NCBI GenBank assembly: GCA_963825175.1
Contig: CAWGSA010000003.1
Location: 1 to 64,000 of the forward strand
Direction of reading: 5' to 3'
From: DATFTF01 sp963825175
GTDB taxonomy: Bacteria > Acidobacteriota > Thermoanaerobaculia > UBA5066 > Gp7-AA6
DNA length: 64,000 nt
Positions 1-10,216 of the stretch are shown in pieces. Numbering within the stretch: the stretch's first letter is position 1; each line of letters begins with the position of its first letter. Both the position numbers and the translations under genes were made by a program. The notes beneath the pieces were generated by a model, which was not told where the DNA came from, did no database searches, and saw nothing but the letters and a program-made list of their open reading frames with translations.

Positions 1-1046
1 GATTATGTCGACTTTCAGGGTCATTTCAACAGCGACAACCAGGGCGGTCCCACGGAGTACAACTTCCGCACGGACTTCATCCTGGAGCGCGGCGGCAAGC
101 GCGAACGGCGCATCGAGGTGGCGCCAATCCGCGCGCGAAGTGGCTCAACTGCAATTGCTGAATACCACGCGCACGCTGGTGCTCGATGTGCAGAACGCCT
201 TTGTCGATGTGCTTCAGGCCAAGGACAATCTGGCGCTGGCGCGCGAGAACCTGCAATCGTTCCAGAGCATCGTCGAAGTCAACACGACGCGGGTACGCGC
301 CGGCGATCTCGCCAAGGTCGAACTGGTGCGGACTCAAGTGGCGGCTCTGCAGTTCCAAAACGCCGTGCGGCAGGCCGAATCCAAACTCAGGATGGCCGCG
401 CAACCGCCTGCAGACCCTGATGGGACGTACCGTGCCCTCGCCCACTTTCGACGCGGTGGGCGCGCTGCGGCGCGACACCGACCCGGTGGTGCTGGAGACG
501 GTGAGCACGCAGGCGCTGGAATTGCGGCCCGACCTGCTGGCGCTGCGCAAAGACCAGGCGCGCTCGCAGGCGGAAATCCGCTCGCAACTGGCGCAGGGCA
601 AGGTGGATTTCACGGTCGGCACGGAGTTCCACCGGCAGTTTTACAACGGCAACGCCAATGCGCTCGGCTTCTTCTTTCAGGCGCCCTTGCCGGTGTTCAA
701 CAGGAACCAGGGCGAAATCGAGCGCGCGCGCCAGGAGCAGGAACAGATTCTGGCGCGCATCCGCGCTGCCCAGGCCGACGTGCAGAATGAGGTGCGCAAC
801 GCCTGGGTGCAGTACGCCACGTCGCGCGGCCTGCTGGAGAGCATCGAACACGATCTGCTGGACCAGGCCCGCGAGGTGCGCACCACGATGGAGTACTCCT
901 ACCGGCGCGGCGAGGCTTCGCTGGTGGAGTTTCTGGATGCGCAGCGCGCCTTCAACGACGCGCGGCAGAGCTACAACGACGCGCGCGCCGATTTCGCGCG
1001 CAGTCTCTACACGATCGACGCAGTCTCGGGAAAGGCAGTCCGATGA
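1..1046 (+). CDS. czcC: CzcC/TolC-type outer-membrane efflux protein, 5' truncated, frame-interrupted
   Basis: Outer-membrane channel component of a metal RND efflux system. The coding sequence enters from outside the window in frame 1, moves to frame 2 near 126 and to frame 3 near 408, and ends with TGA at 1044-1046. Joined across these points it reads as a continuous OEP-family protein with long alpha-helical stretches (LVLDVQNAFVDVLQAKDN, later FRSLYTID-like end). Removing one inserted base at each point (a C after GCG near 126, a C after CAA near 408) restores the frame, so I read these as sequence errors rather than decay. It lies upstream of the adaptor and pump genes in the usual C-B-A order. 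Confidence 0.75.
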
Positions 1047-1123
1047 GAAAAGAAATAGCATGACGAGCTGAGCGCTCATGCGGGACACCGAGTCGCGAGC
1101 ATTGCGCAGCTCCGAAAGGAGCC

Positions 1124-2300
1124 ATGCGACCTGAGAGGCTACGCGCGGTGCTCCTGTGCGCTACCGTACTGCTGGCCGGATGCGGCAAGAAGGACGATCC
1201 GCCCGTGCCGCGGCGGCGCCGCCGCCTCCCGGGGAGGAGCGGCTGGCCGACGGCACCGTGGTGATCCCGCCGGATTCGCCCAAGCTCAAAGAGATTCACG
1301 TCGCCGAAGTGAAGAGCGCCTCGGTACCGTTCGATGAAGTCACTTCGCCGGGCAAGATCGAGACCAACCCGAACCTGGTCTCGCACGTGGCGCTGCCGCT
1401 CGCCGGACGGGTATCGTCGGTCCTGGTGAAACTCGGCGATGCGGTGAAGCGCGGCGATCCGCTGCTGACCCTGGAATCGCCCGATGCCGATGCCGGCGTC
1501 GGCGCCTACCTGCAGGGGCAGGCGGCGATCACGCAGGCCAAGGCCAACCTCAATAAGGCCCAGGCCGACTACGATCGCGCCACCGACCTGTTCGAGCACA
1601 ACGCGGTCGCGAAGAAGGACGTGCTCACCGCCGAGAACGCGCTGGCGCAGGCCAAGGCGGCGCTGGAGCAGGCGCAGGCGGCGCTGGAGCAATCCGACCG
1701 CAAGCTGCGGCTGCTGGGACTCAAGCCCGGCGCGTTCGGCCAGAAGGTCACGCTGACGCGCGCCGATCTCCGGCAAGGTGCTGGAGATGAGCGTCGCGGC
1801 GGGCGAATACCGCAACGACACCAATACGCCGGTGATGACGATCGCCGATCTGAGCACGGTGTGGGTGTCCTCCGACGTCGCCGAGAGCGCCATCCGCTTC
1901 ATCGCAGGTGGGCGAGCGCATCGATGTGGAACTGACGGCGTATCCCGGCGAGACCTTCCACGGACGGGTGACGCGCATCGCCGACACGGTGGATCCGCAG
2001 ACGCGCACCATCAAGGTCCGCGCCGAAATGGACAACGCCACGGGCAAGCTGCGGCCGGAGATGTACGGCACCATCCGCCATACGGATTCGATGAAGACGC
2101 TGCCGGTGGTGCCGGTGGGCGCGGTGCTGCAGGGCGACGGCAAGACCAGCGTGTGGGTGGAGACGGCGCCCGGGCGCTTCCAGCCGGTGGAAGTGAAAAC
2201 CGGAGAACGCACCGGCGACATGCTGCCGGTGACTGAGCGGCCTGCAAGGCCGGCGACGCGCATCGTGGTGGACGGCGCGATGCTGCTGCGCGCCCAATAG
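1124..2300 (+). CDS. czcB: RND efflux periplasmic adaptor (CzcB-like), lipoprotein, frame-interrupted
   Basis: Membrane-fusion protein linking the inner-membrane pump to the outer-membrane channel. The start at 1124 gives a lipoprotein signal ending LLAGC. The following part reads, across frames, as a biotinyl-lipoyl-like domain (GRVSSVLVKLGDAV), a helical hairpin rich in Ala/Gln repeats, and a beta-barrel part (ERIDVELTAYPGETF). Frame changes lie near 1205-1215 (two), 1772 and 1907, and three compensating ones lie between 2230 and 2270. Each can be repaired by deleting a single base. It is followed at 10 bp by czcA. Confidence 0.75.
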
Positions 2301-2309
2301 AGCACAGCC

Positions 2310-5300
2310 ATGATCGCCCAACTACTGCGCTTTGCGCTGCACCAGCGCTTCGTGATGATCGTGCTCTCCCTGGGGCTGATCGGCATGGGCGTCTACAGCT
2401 TCCGGCAACTCAAGATCGAGGCCTATCCCGACATTTCGGATACCCAGGCGGTGGTGATCACGCTCTATCCCGGTCACGCCGCCGAGGAGGTGGAACAGCA
2501 GGTCACGGTGCCGATCGAGCGCGCGCTGAACAGCGTGCCCAGCGTGATCGCGCGCCGCTCGCGCACCATCTTCGGACTCTCGGTGGTGGAGCTGACCTTC
2601 GCCTACGGCACCGACGATTATTTCGCGCGCGCCGTGGTGCTGGAAAAACTGCGCGACGCCACGCTGCCGGACAACGTGACGCCGACGCTCGGCCCGCTGT
2701 CCACGCCCATCGGCGAACTCTACCGCTACGTGGTGGAAGGCAAGGGCCACAGCGACATCGAATTGCGCGACCTGGAAGATTGGGTGATCGAGCCGCGCTT
2801 CCGCCAGGTGCCGGGGATCGCCGACGTGACGCCCTTCGGCGGGCTGGTCAAGCAGTACCAGGTGGAGATCAACCCGCAGCGCGCTCGACAAGTACAACCT
2901 GTCCATCGGGCAGATCGCGCAGGCGGTGAGCGCCAACAACCAGAACGCGGGCGGCGCGCTGCTGGACAACAATCAGCAGTCCATGGTGATCCGCGGCGTC
3001 GGGCTGATCCAGAATACCGGCGACATCGAGAACATCGTGGTGGCCGAGAACAAGGGCGTGCCGGTCTTCGTCCGCGATATCGGCAAGGTGAAGATCGGCG
3101 CGGCGCAGCCGACCGGCATCTTCGGCATCGGCGACACGACCGGCGTCGAGGGCATCGTGCTGATGCGCCGCGGCGAGAATCCCACCGAGGTGCTCAAGGG
3201 CGTGCACGAGGCGGTGGAGGACATCAACTCCACGCGCCTGCCGCCGGGCGTGCGCATCCGCGGCATCTACGACCGCACGGACCTGGTGGCCAACACCATG
3301 CACACGGTGTCGCACACGCTGCTGGAAGGCATCGTCGTGATGGTGACGATGCTGCTGCTGTTCCTGGGCAGCGTGCGCGCCGCCCTGCTGACCGCCATCA
3401 CGATTCCGCTCTCGCTGCTGTTCGCCTTCATCTGCATGTACTTCACCGGCATTCCGGCGAACCTGCTGAGCCTGGGCGCGCTCGATTTCGGCATCATCGT
3501 GGACGGCACGCTGGTGATGGTGGAGCACATCGTGCACCACCTGCAGGAGCGCGAGCAGACCAGGAGCCGGGCCACGGTCTTCGAGACGATTCTCAACGCC
3601 GCGCTCGAAGTGGAATCGCCCATCTTCTTTTCGCTGCTGATCATCATTTCGGCGTACATCCCGCTGTTCACGCTGGAGCGCGTGGAGCGGCGGCTGTTCA
3701 CGCCGATGGCGTTCACGGTCTGCTACGCGCTGCTCGGCTCCATGCTGCTGGCGCTGACGCTGATCCCGGTGCTGGCCACTTACCTGTTCCGCAACGGCTG
3801 CAAGACCTGGGACAACCCGGTGCTGCGCTGGCTCTACAACGCGCTATGAGGGCGTGCTGCGCGTCACCGTGCAGCGCGCGTGGCTGACCGTGGCCTGCGG
3901 CGCGGCGGTGGTGGCCGCCGCCTTCGTGCTGGGCGGGCAGCTGGGCAGCGAGTTCCTGCCGCAGCTCGACGAGGGAACCATCTGGGTGCGCGCCAACTTC
4001 CCGGCGGGAATCTCGCTCGACCAAATCGGCCGACGAGGCCGGCAAGATCCGCCACATCCTGGAGACCTTCCCGGAGGTGCAACTGGTGAGTTCGCAAACC
4101 GGCCGCAACGATTCCGGCACCGATCCCTACGGCCCCAACCGCAACGAGTTCTTCGTGGCGCTGAAGCCATACGACACCTGGCCCGCGGGAATGCGCAAGG
4201 CCGACCTGGTGGACCAGATCTCCACCAAGCTGCGCGCGCAGATTCCGGGCGCGAACTTCAGCTTCACGCAGCCGATCATCGACAACGTCACCGAGGCGGT
4301 GACCGGTTCGCCGGCCGATCTGGCGGTGATCATCAGCGGCCCCGACCTCAAGCGCCTGCGCGCGCTGGCCGACCAGACGCTGACCGTACTGCGCCAGATA
4401 CCGGGCGCCGCGGACACCTTCCTCGAGCAGGAAGCGGAGCAGGCGCAGTTGCGCATCCTGATCGACCGCCAGCAGCGTGGCGCGCTACGGCATCAACGTG
4501 CGCGACGTGGAGGACGTGATCGAAATGGCGATCGGCGGCAAGCCGATCAGCACGGTCTTCGAGGGCGAGAAGCGCTTCGACGTGACGGTGCGCTTCCAGG
4601 AGCAATCGCGCGCCGACGCCGACGCCATCGGCAACATCCTGGTGCCCACGCACGATGGCGGCCGCGTGCCGCTCTCGCAGCTGGCGCACATCGAGGTGGT
4701 CAACGGCGCCAGCATCATCGCGCGGCGCGAGAACATCCGCCAGATCTCGGTGCGCACCAACATCCGCGGGCGCGATCAGGGCAGCTTCGTGCAGCGAGGC
4801 GCAGGCGCAAATTCGAGCGCGCCGTGCAAACTGCCCGCCGGGCTACTCGGTGGATTGGGGCGGCCAGTTCGAGAACCTGGAGCGCGCGCGCAAGCGGCTG
4901 ACCATCATCCTGCCGATCACCATCGGCATCATCTTCGCGCTGCTGTTCTTCGCCTTCGGCGATGCGCTGCACGCCGGACTGGTGCTGGTGAACGTGCCGT
5001 TCTCGCTGGTCGGCGGCATCGTCTTCCTGTACCTGCGCGGCATCAACCTCAGCGTGTCGGCCGCGGTGGGCTTTATCTCACTCTTCGGCGTGGCGGTGAT
5101 GAGCGGCGTGCTGTACATTTCAGAGATCAACCGGCGGCGCGCCGAACCCGGGACGTCGCTGGAAGATGCGGTGATTCAGGGCGCCCGGGCGCAGTTGCGG
5201 CCCACGCTGATGCTGATTCTGGTGGCCATGCTGGGCATGGTGCCGGCCGCGCGCGCCACCGGCATCGGCAGCGACATCCAGCGGCCGCTGGCCACGGTGG

Positions 5301-5389
5301 TGGTGGGCGGACTGCTTTCCACGCTGTTCTTGACGTTGTTGGTGCTGCCGAGCCTGTACTATTTGACGGCGAGGAAAGAGGAGCGATGA
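2310..5389 (+). CDS. czcA: HME-family heavy-metal RND efflux pump (CzcA/CusA-like), frame-interrupted
   Basis: Inner-membrane proton-driven metal exporter. The N-terminus (MIAQLLRFALHQRF) and first transmembrane segment are normal. The TM4 region holds the HME-type acidic pattern DFGIIVDGTLVMVE, and the C-terminal membrane block ends LPSLYYLTARKEER. The frame moves by +1 near 2884, 3846, 4029, 4478 and 4796, then three more times between 4815 and 4850, and every one can be repaired by removing one base. The repaired length, about 1020 residues, is that of a full CzcA. The stop overlaps the start of the DUF190 gene (ATGA). Exact metal specificity cannot be read from the sequence. Confidence 0.8.
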
Positions 5390-5718
5390 AGCCGCCGGTG
5401 AAGATGCTGGTGATCTACGTCGACGAGACGGACCTGTGGGGCACGGGTTCGCTGTACGAAGCCATCGTGCGGCGCCTGCGCCAGTTGGGCCTGGCGGGCG
5501 CCACCGCGCAGGCCGGCATGATGGGCTTCGGAAGCCACGGCAAGGTCCATCGCAAACGGCTGTTCGGCGTCTCCGACGATAAACCGGTGATGATCACGGT
5601 GGTCGACAACGAGCACAAGATCCGCGAAGTTCTCCCCGAAATCCGCGGGATGGTCAAGGAAGGCCTGGTCGTCCTGCTGGATGCCGAGGTGGTGGAACCC
5701 GTGGATGCCGCGGAATAA
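5386..5718 (+). CDS. DUF190 family protein
   Basis: A 110-residue DUF190 protein, a PII-like small family often found beside transporters. It shows the family pattern LxIYxDE near the start and the loop GMMGFGSHGKVH followed by DDKPVMITVVDN. The frame is intact. The ATG at 5386 overlaps the czcA stop by 4 nt, so it is co-translated with the efflux operon. Its role is not established. A regulatory part in metal or ion transport is an inference from context. Confidence 0.75.
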   Translation: MKPPVKMLVIYVDETDLWGTGSLYEAIVRRLRQLGLAGATAQAGMMGFGSHGKVHRKRLFGVSDDKPVMITVVDNEHKIREVLPEIRGMVKEGLVVLLDAEVVEPVDAAE

Positions 5719-6086
5719 TCACGCGATCCAGAAGTTCTTCGGCGGAACTCGGCCCCGGCCTGATTACCGGCGCGGCGGACGACGACCCTTCGGGGATCGC
5801 GACCTATTCGGTGAGCGGCGCGGGCTTCGGCTACGGTCCGCTGTGGACCGCGCTGTTCTGTTTTCCCCTGATGGCGGCGGTGCAGTTGATGTGCTCGCGC
5901 CTGGGCATGGTCACCGGCCGCGGTCTGGCCGCGGTGGTGCGCCGGCGCTATTCGCGCTGGGTGCTGTGGGGCGCCTGCCTGCTGCTGATTGTGGCCAACG
6001 TGATCAACATCGCCGCCGACCTGGGCGGCATGGCGGAAGCCACCGAGATGGTCACCGGCATACCTTCCCGGTGGCTGACGCCGGTG
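5705..6086 (+). pseudogene. NRAMP-family divalent metal transporter, N-terminal fragment
   Basis: The start at 5705 overlaps the end of the DUF190 gene. After one frame change near 5742 (extra G), it reads the typical NRAMP N-terminus: ELGPGLITGAADDDPSGIATYS, then helices through NVINIAADLGGMAEATEMVTGIP. Only about 125 of about 420 residues are present. Identity to NRAMP stops at about 6086, where an unrelated reading frame begins, so the gene is cut by a deletion, rearrangement or false join. NRAMP proteins import Mn2+, Fe2+ or related ions. Placing it after an exporter would make a metal-handling cluster. Confidence 0.65.
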
Positions 6087-6273
6087 CGCCGCCAAGCGCC
6101 GCGCCGTGCAGGCGTCCCGCCGCCGGAGCGATGCCGAGATCTTCGCGAAATTTCCCCTGCGGATGGTCCCCACATATCCCGGAGACGAGCGTTTCGATAC
6201 CGATTACTTTCGCGAGTTCCTGCGACGCGCGCCGGCGCTCTTGCGCACGACACTGCAGGAGATCTTTGCTTGA
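6079..6273 (+). CDS. C-terminal fragment of an unrecognised protein (possibly a glycosyltransferase)
   Basis: An open frame runs from just after a TGA at 6076-6078 to TGA at 6271-6273 and encodes about 60 residues, including RRRSDAEIFAKFPLRM and ending TTLQEIFA. It looks like the 3' end of a gene whose 5' part is missing at the 6086 junction. Its stop overlaps the TTG start of the next glycosyltransferase (TTGA), the spacing used by true operon partners in this window, which argues that it is real coding sequence. The family is not recognisable from this fragment. A glycan-synthesis role is suggested only by the neighbour. Confidence 0.4.
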   Translation, partial: RRCAAKRRAVQASRRRSDAEIFAKFPLRMVPTYPGDERFDTDYFREFLRRAPALLRTTLQEIFA

Positions 6274-7217
6274 GCGACTCCTTTTCGATCGTCATCCCGA
6301 CCTACCGGCGGCCCGGTATCCTCCTGCGCGTCCTGGAGGCCCTCGACCGGCAGAGCGGGCCGCCTTCCTTCGAGGTCGTGGTCGTGGACGATGGATCCGG
6401 CGACGACACGGCCTCGCGGCTCGCGGCGTACCATCCGACGTACCCGTTTCGGTTCCTCTCCCAGCAGAACGCGGGGCCGGCCGCCGCCCGCAACCGCGGG
6501 TGGAGCAAGCCCGCGGAACCCATGTGCTCTTCCTGGGAGACGACACCGTGCCGGAGCGGATCTGCTCGCCGTGCACGCGGCGGCGCATGCTCCGGCGCGG
6601 CCGCATCCGGTCGCGGTGCTGGGCTACACCACCTGGCCCGCGAGCGGCGTGTCTCGCCGTTTCTGCATCACATCAACGAGTACGGCCTGCAGTTCGGCTA
6701 CGGTCTCGATCGACGACCCCGAATCCGTTCCGTTCAACTTCTTCTACACGTCGAACATCTCTCTCCCGCGGTCCCTCCTGATCGCAGGCCGGGCTGTTCG
6801 ACACGACCTTCCCCCACGCGGCGTGGGAAGACATCGAGATGGCGTACCGGCTGATGAAGCTCGGGATGCGGATGATCTATCGCCCGCGCGGCCGTGACGC
6901 GCCACTACCACGACATCACGCTGGCGTCGTTCCGGCGCCGGCAGGAGAGGTCCGGAGAGGCCGCGGCGATCTTCTACGAGAAGCACCCGGAGCTGGGCGA
7001 TTTCCTGGCCGTGCCCCAGGCGATCCTTTATCGCAACGGCGGCTTCGTTGCGGGGAGTCTGCTGCCCTTGTGGGCGGGCCTGGCGCAACGGTGGGAGTTG
7101 CCCGGCGGGCGCCGCGCCCTGGACCGTGTTCTGCGGCGGGATTATCTGCGCGGCCTGAATCGGGCGCTGTCGCGCCGCTGCGCCGACGGCGGAATTCCAA
7201 CCCGGGTGACGGCATGA
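6270..7217 (+). CDS. Family 2 glycosyltransferase, frame-interrupted
   Basis: GT-A fold sugar transferase. The N-terminus FSIVIPTYRRP, the nucleotide-binding strand EVVVVDDGSGDDT and the later AWEDIEMAYRL (the ED motif region) are all readable, but in different frames. Frame changes occur near 6492, 6554, 6641, 6705, 6788 and 6889. The first three look like lost G or C bases in short runs (GGG, GGG, CCCC) and the last three like single insertions. Start is TTG at 6270, overlapping the preceding stop. The final frame runs cleanly to TGA at 7215-7217. The mixed indel spectrum differs from the insert-only spectrum left of 6086. Confidence 0.7.
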
Positions 7218-7357
7218 CATCTCGCGAGGTCAGCCGCCGCGAGGGGCCGTCCGCGGGTGGGTATCCTAAGTCTTTCTCCAGGAGTCGGATGTCCCCGACG
7301 CCCGCGAAGAGAAATCTGGCGCCGGGTTTGCTGTTACGAATGCTTGGAGAGTTGCAT

Positions 7358-8290
7358 ATGAAAAAGATCCTGCTGCTCGTTTTGCTCGCGGCGGGGATGA
7401 CCTTGACGGCCTTTCCGGCCCTCGCCGCTTCCCCGGTTCTGGCGTCCCCCCCTTTCCACGGCGGCCATGGGCGCGTGATCGTGAACGGGGGATGGCCCGG
7501 CTGGGGGTGGGGTTGGGGCTGGGGCTATCCCGGTTACGCCTACGAACGCTATGGCGACAGCTACGGCCCCGCCGCGTGGTCCAGAGTCAAGACCGACGTC
7601 GAGCCGGATGAGGCGCGCCTCTATCTCGATGGGCGGCTCATCGGGACGGCCGACGATTTCGACGGCTGGCCGGACTATCTGTACCTCCAGCGCGGGCACT
7701 ATCGGCTCGAGTTCCGCCTGAGCGGCTACGAGACGAAGACCGTCGAGCTCGACGCGCGGCCGGGCCAGACGCTCAAGATCGACGATCATTTGAAGAAGGT
7801 CGCGGGCGCCAAGCAATACGGTTCCTACGACGAGCCGAAGATCGAAGGCAGCATCCGGCGGTACTGGGCCAAGAGGCGCAACGCCACGGAACCCATCAAT
7901 CCCGAGGCGTCGCGCGGCGACGGTCACGAGCGTGCTCCGGCCTACGATGGCGACGACGACGAAGAGGAGTCGCAAGCGCCGCCGGCGGACGTCCGCCCTC
8001 GCGGCGACTGGAGAGCCAGGCCCGACGCGACGGCGGAGGCTCCCCGCGCGGAAGCGAGAGGGGCCCGGAGCCGTCTGCGCCTGCACATCGAGCCTGCGGA
8101 CGCCGCCGTGTACGTCGACGATCGCTTCGTCGGAACGGGTGAAGAGGTCAACTCTCTCGATCGCGGCATCGCGGTGCCGGCTGGCAAGCACACCGTCACG
8201 GTGTCTCGCCCGGGTTTCAAGGACCGCTCGGTGGACGTCGAGGTCGAGAGCGGCCGCAGCAAGCCCGTCGACATATCGCTGACGCGATAG
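7358..8290 (+). CDS. Secreted PEGA-domain protein
   Basis: 310 residues. The ATG at 7358 follows GGAGA by 8 nt. A signal peptide covers residues 1 to about 23 (KKILLLVLLAAGMTLTAFPALA). A Gly/Trp-rich run (GWGWGWGWGYPG) follows at about 46-58. Two PEGA domains come next: about 75-145 (VEPDEARLYLDGRLIGTA) and about 240-310 (HIEPADAAVYVDDRFVGTG), separated by a charged Asp/Glu/Arg linker. PEGA domains are small extracytoplasmic beta folds with unknown ligands. The first domain resembles the C-terminal part of the kinase at 32874, including the DDxD linker after the GTA/GIA turn, so the two may share a ligand. No operon partner is evident. Confidence 0.75.
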   Translation: MKKILLLVLLAAGMTLTAFPALAASPVLASPPFHGGHGRVIVNGGWPGWGWGWGWGYPGYAYERYGDSYGPAAWSRVKTDVEPDEARLYLDGRLIGTADDFDGWPDYLYLQRGHYRLEFRLSGYETKTVELDARPGQTLKIDDHLKKVAGAKQYGSYDEPKIEGSIRRYWAKRRNATEPINPEASRGDGHERAPAYDGDDDEEESQAPPADVRPRGDWRARPDATAEAPRAEARGARSRLRLHIEPADAAVYVDDRFVGTGEEVNSLDRGIAVPAGKHTVTVSRPGFKDRSVDVEVESGRSKPVDISLTR

Positions 8291-8298
8291 TTTTCGGT

Positions 8299-8353
8299 CG
8301 GGCGCCTTTTCGCGGCGAGAGGCGCCCGGTCACCCTGTCCTTTCGGACAGGGT
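8299..8353 (+). terminator. Two adjacent hairpins after the PEGA gene
   Basis: Two perfect 9-bp inverted repeats follow the stop codon: CGGGCGCCT at 8299-8307 with AGGCGCCCG at 8320-8328, then ACCCTGTCC at 8332-8340 with GGACAGGGT at 8345-8353 around a 4-nt loop. The run of T after them is short, so they may act as a weak terminator or as 3'-end stabilisers. Confidence 0.5.
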
Positions 8354-8613
8354 TTGCGGTGTCGAAAGCGAAAGAAAAAGTTCGCGCGCGGGCATCGGAA
8401 CTTCGCGCTTTGGACGTATACTGTTCACACTCGAAGGAATCGATGCGGGGGGATCGACGGAGTCGGTGGCGTCTCCTCAAGTTGGTCGCCACGACCAAAC
8501 GCCTTTTCCGGTAGCTCCCAAGTCCACACTCTTCCCAGATCCTCCCGATCCCGCCGGCGACGGTGGTCCCTTCCTCGATTCCTTCGAGTTTTTTTTCTCT
8601 TCTCTCGAAAGCT
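8354..8613. other. Gene-poor gap between convergent genes
   Basis: No convincing gene is seen. A TATACT hexamer at 8417-8422 has no good -35. A weak hairpin (CTCGA 8574-8578, TCGAG 8584-8588) is followed by eight T at 8589-8596 on the + strand, which could end a + transcript before the converging holB gene. A short RNA between about 8425 and 8596 is possible but unsupported. Confidence 0.35.
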
Positions 8614-9543
8614 TCAGCCGGCCAGGAAGAGCTCGATCAAGACCTGCTCGAAGTGAAGGCGTCGGTTGCCGCGCCGAACGTCCGGCGGCGGGTCCGCGGC
8701 CTTCAGCGCGGCGCGGCGCAGCGCGTCGGCCGGCACCCGGCGTCCGATCTCCCGGCTCGCACCGGCGACAGCCCGGTGGCGCAGGACGTCCGCCGATATC
8801 GAACCGGATATCGCGGCGTCGGCCAGGATCTCGGAGAGGAGCCGCGCGTGCGGTGGCTCGGCCCGCGCAACGCGGTCGGCCAGGAGAAGGAGGGCGGCAA
8901 GATCGCGGCGCAGAAGGCCCGCCTCGAGAGCGGAGATGGTCTCGGCGCGCGCCTCCCGATAGGCGGCGAGGGCGACAGCCGGTTCATCGCCCGCCGGGCG
9001 CAGCAGCGTGAGATCCTCGGCGTCCTCCGCCGAGAAACCGCGCTCCCGCCAGGAGGCGCGCTGCTGCGCGGCGGGCGGCGGCGCGACCGGGACGACGGCG
9101 CAGCGCGACAGGATCGTCGGCAACAGGGCGTCCGGGCGCGTCGTCGTCAGGATCCACCGGAAGAACCGTCCCGGCTCCTCCAGCGACTTCAACAGGGCGT
9201 TGCTCGCTTCCAGGCCGAGGAGCTCGGCCTGGGAGACGAGCGCGACGCGCCGCGGAGCCTCGTACGGCCTTCCCGCGCCGAATTGCAGGCTCTCCCTGAC
9301 TCGGTCGACGCGAATCTGAACGCCCTCGGGCTGGATCCTCATCAGGTCTGGATGCAGCCCGGCGAGCACCCGCCGGCACGCGTCGCAAGCGGGGCTCGCG
9401 TCGTCTTGCGGGCACAGCAACCGCGCGGCCAGAAGCTCGGCTTGCCGATCGAGGATCTCCGGATCGGAGCCGGTGAGCAGCAGTGTCGCCGGAACGTCTT
9501 GCGCCCTCTGTGAGAGCCTCGCCAGCAGCGGGTAGGAGCTCAA
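8614..9543 (-). CDS. holB: DNA polymerase III delta' subunit (HolB-like)
   Basis: Clamp-loader subunit, 309 residues. The TTG at 9543 overlaps the tmk stop (TTGA) and gives the expected N-terminus. It has the AAA+ layout of delta': an N-terminal strand LLLTGSDPEILDRQ where the Walker A would be but with GxGK absent (delta' does not hydrolyse ATP), a partial zinc-binding set with three of the usual four Cys (Cys, then CDAC), the conserved ALLKSLEEP helix, and the sensor region ILTTTRPDALLPTILSRC. The tmk-holB pairing is common in bacteria. It converges with the PEGA gene. Confidence 0.85.
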   Translation of the reverse strand: MSSYPLLARLSQRAQDVPATLLLTGSDPEILDRQAELLAARLLCPQDDASPACDACRRVLAGLHPDLMRIQPEGVQIRVDRVRESLQFGAGRPYEAPRRVALVSQAELLGLEASNALLKSLEEPGRFFRWILTTTRPDALLPTILSRCAVVPVAPPPAAQQRASWRERGFSAEDAEDLTLLRPAGDEPAVALAAYREARAETISALEAGLLRRDLAALLLLADRVARAEPPHARLLSEILADAAISGSISADVLRHRAVAGASREIGRRVPADALRRAALKAADPPPDVRRGNRRLHFEQVLIELFLAG

Positions 9544-10160
9544 ACCCCGAACCTGTCCCGGATGATCCTTCGGGTGTCGGCGAACACGCTTTGCGTGTCG
9601 CCGACGGCGTCGATCACGCGCACCCGCAGAGGCTCGCGCCGGGCGATGGCCAGATACGCCTCGCGGATGCGGCGATGAAAGTCCAGGTCGGCCCCCTCGA
9701 AGCGGCCGACGTGCTGGTCTCTCTGCTTGGCCCGGGCCAGGCCCTCCTCGGGAGCGACGTCGTACATCAACGTCAGATCGGGAACGAGCCCGCCGCGCGC
9801 GAGCGCGTCGACCCGGCGCACCAGTTCGGCATCGACGCCCCGCCCGACCTGCTGATAGGCCTCGGTCGCATCGGAGTACCGGTCGCACAACACGAAGCGC
9901 CCGGCGGCGAGCTCGGCGCGCAGGACCTCCTCCACGTGCTGGCTCCGGTCCGCCTCGTACAGCAGCCACTCGGCCACCGGATCCAGATGCGTGTGCGCGA
10001 CGTCGAGCAGGATCGAGCGGATCTTCTGTCCGATCGCGGTTCCGCCCGGCTCCTTGGTCTCGATCACCTCCTGGCCGGCTTCCCGAAGACTCCGAGCGGC
10101 CATGGCCATCTGCGTCGATTTCCCGGCGCCCTCGACCCCCTCGAACGTGATGAACGGCAT
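9540..10160 (-). CDS. tmk: Thymidylate kinase
   Basis: Phosphorylates dTMP to dTDP. 206 residues, normal length. P-loop GVEGAGKST at about residues 8-16, the EPGGT substrate loop at about 37-41, and CDRYSDAT at about 92-99 with the DR(Y/F) motif. The ATG at 10158-10160 is the first sensible start. It is the first gene of a two-gene unit with holB and diverges from the SpoIIE phosphatase gene at 10409. Confidence 0.95.
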   Translation of the reverse strand: MPFITFEGVEGAGKSTQMAMAARSLREAGQEVIETKEPGGTAIGQKIRSILLDVAHTHLDPVAEWLLYEADRSQHVEEVLRAELAAGRFVLCDRYSDATEAYQQVGRGVDAELVRRVDALARGGLVPDLTLMYDVAPEEGLARAKQRDQHVGRFEGADLDFHRRIREAYLAIARREPLRVRVIDAVGDTQSVFADTRRIIRDRFGV

Positions 10161-10216
10161 GAGAAGGGAGTCTAGTCGAGACGCCCGGCCCTCGCCGACG
10201 AAGCCGTCACTGCGGT

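Noticed and set aside
2880..4850. Programmed frameshifting in czcA
   Set aside because: Too many sites, no slippery heptamer with downstream structure, and the same indels occur in every gene of the 7-kb tract.
8354..8656. 100-residue + strand frame
   Set aside because: Arg/Ser-rich random composition running into the antisense of holB. No start signal.
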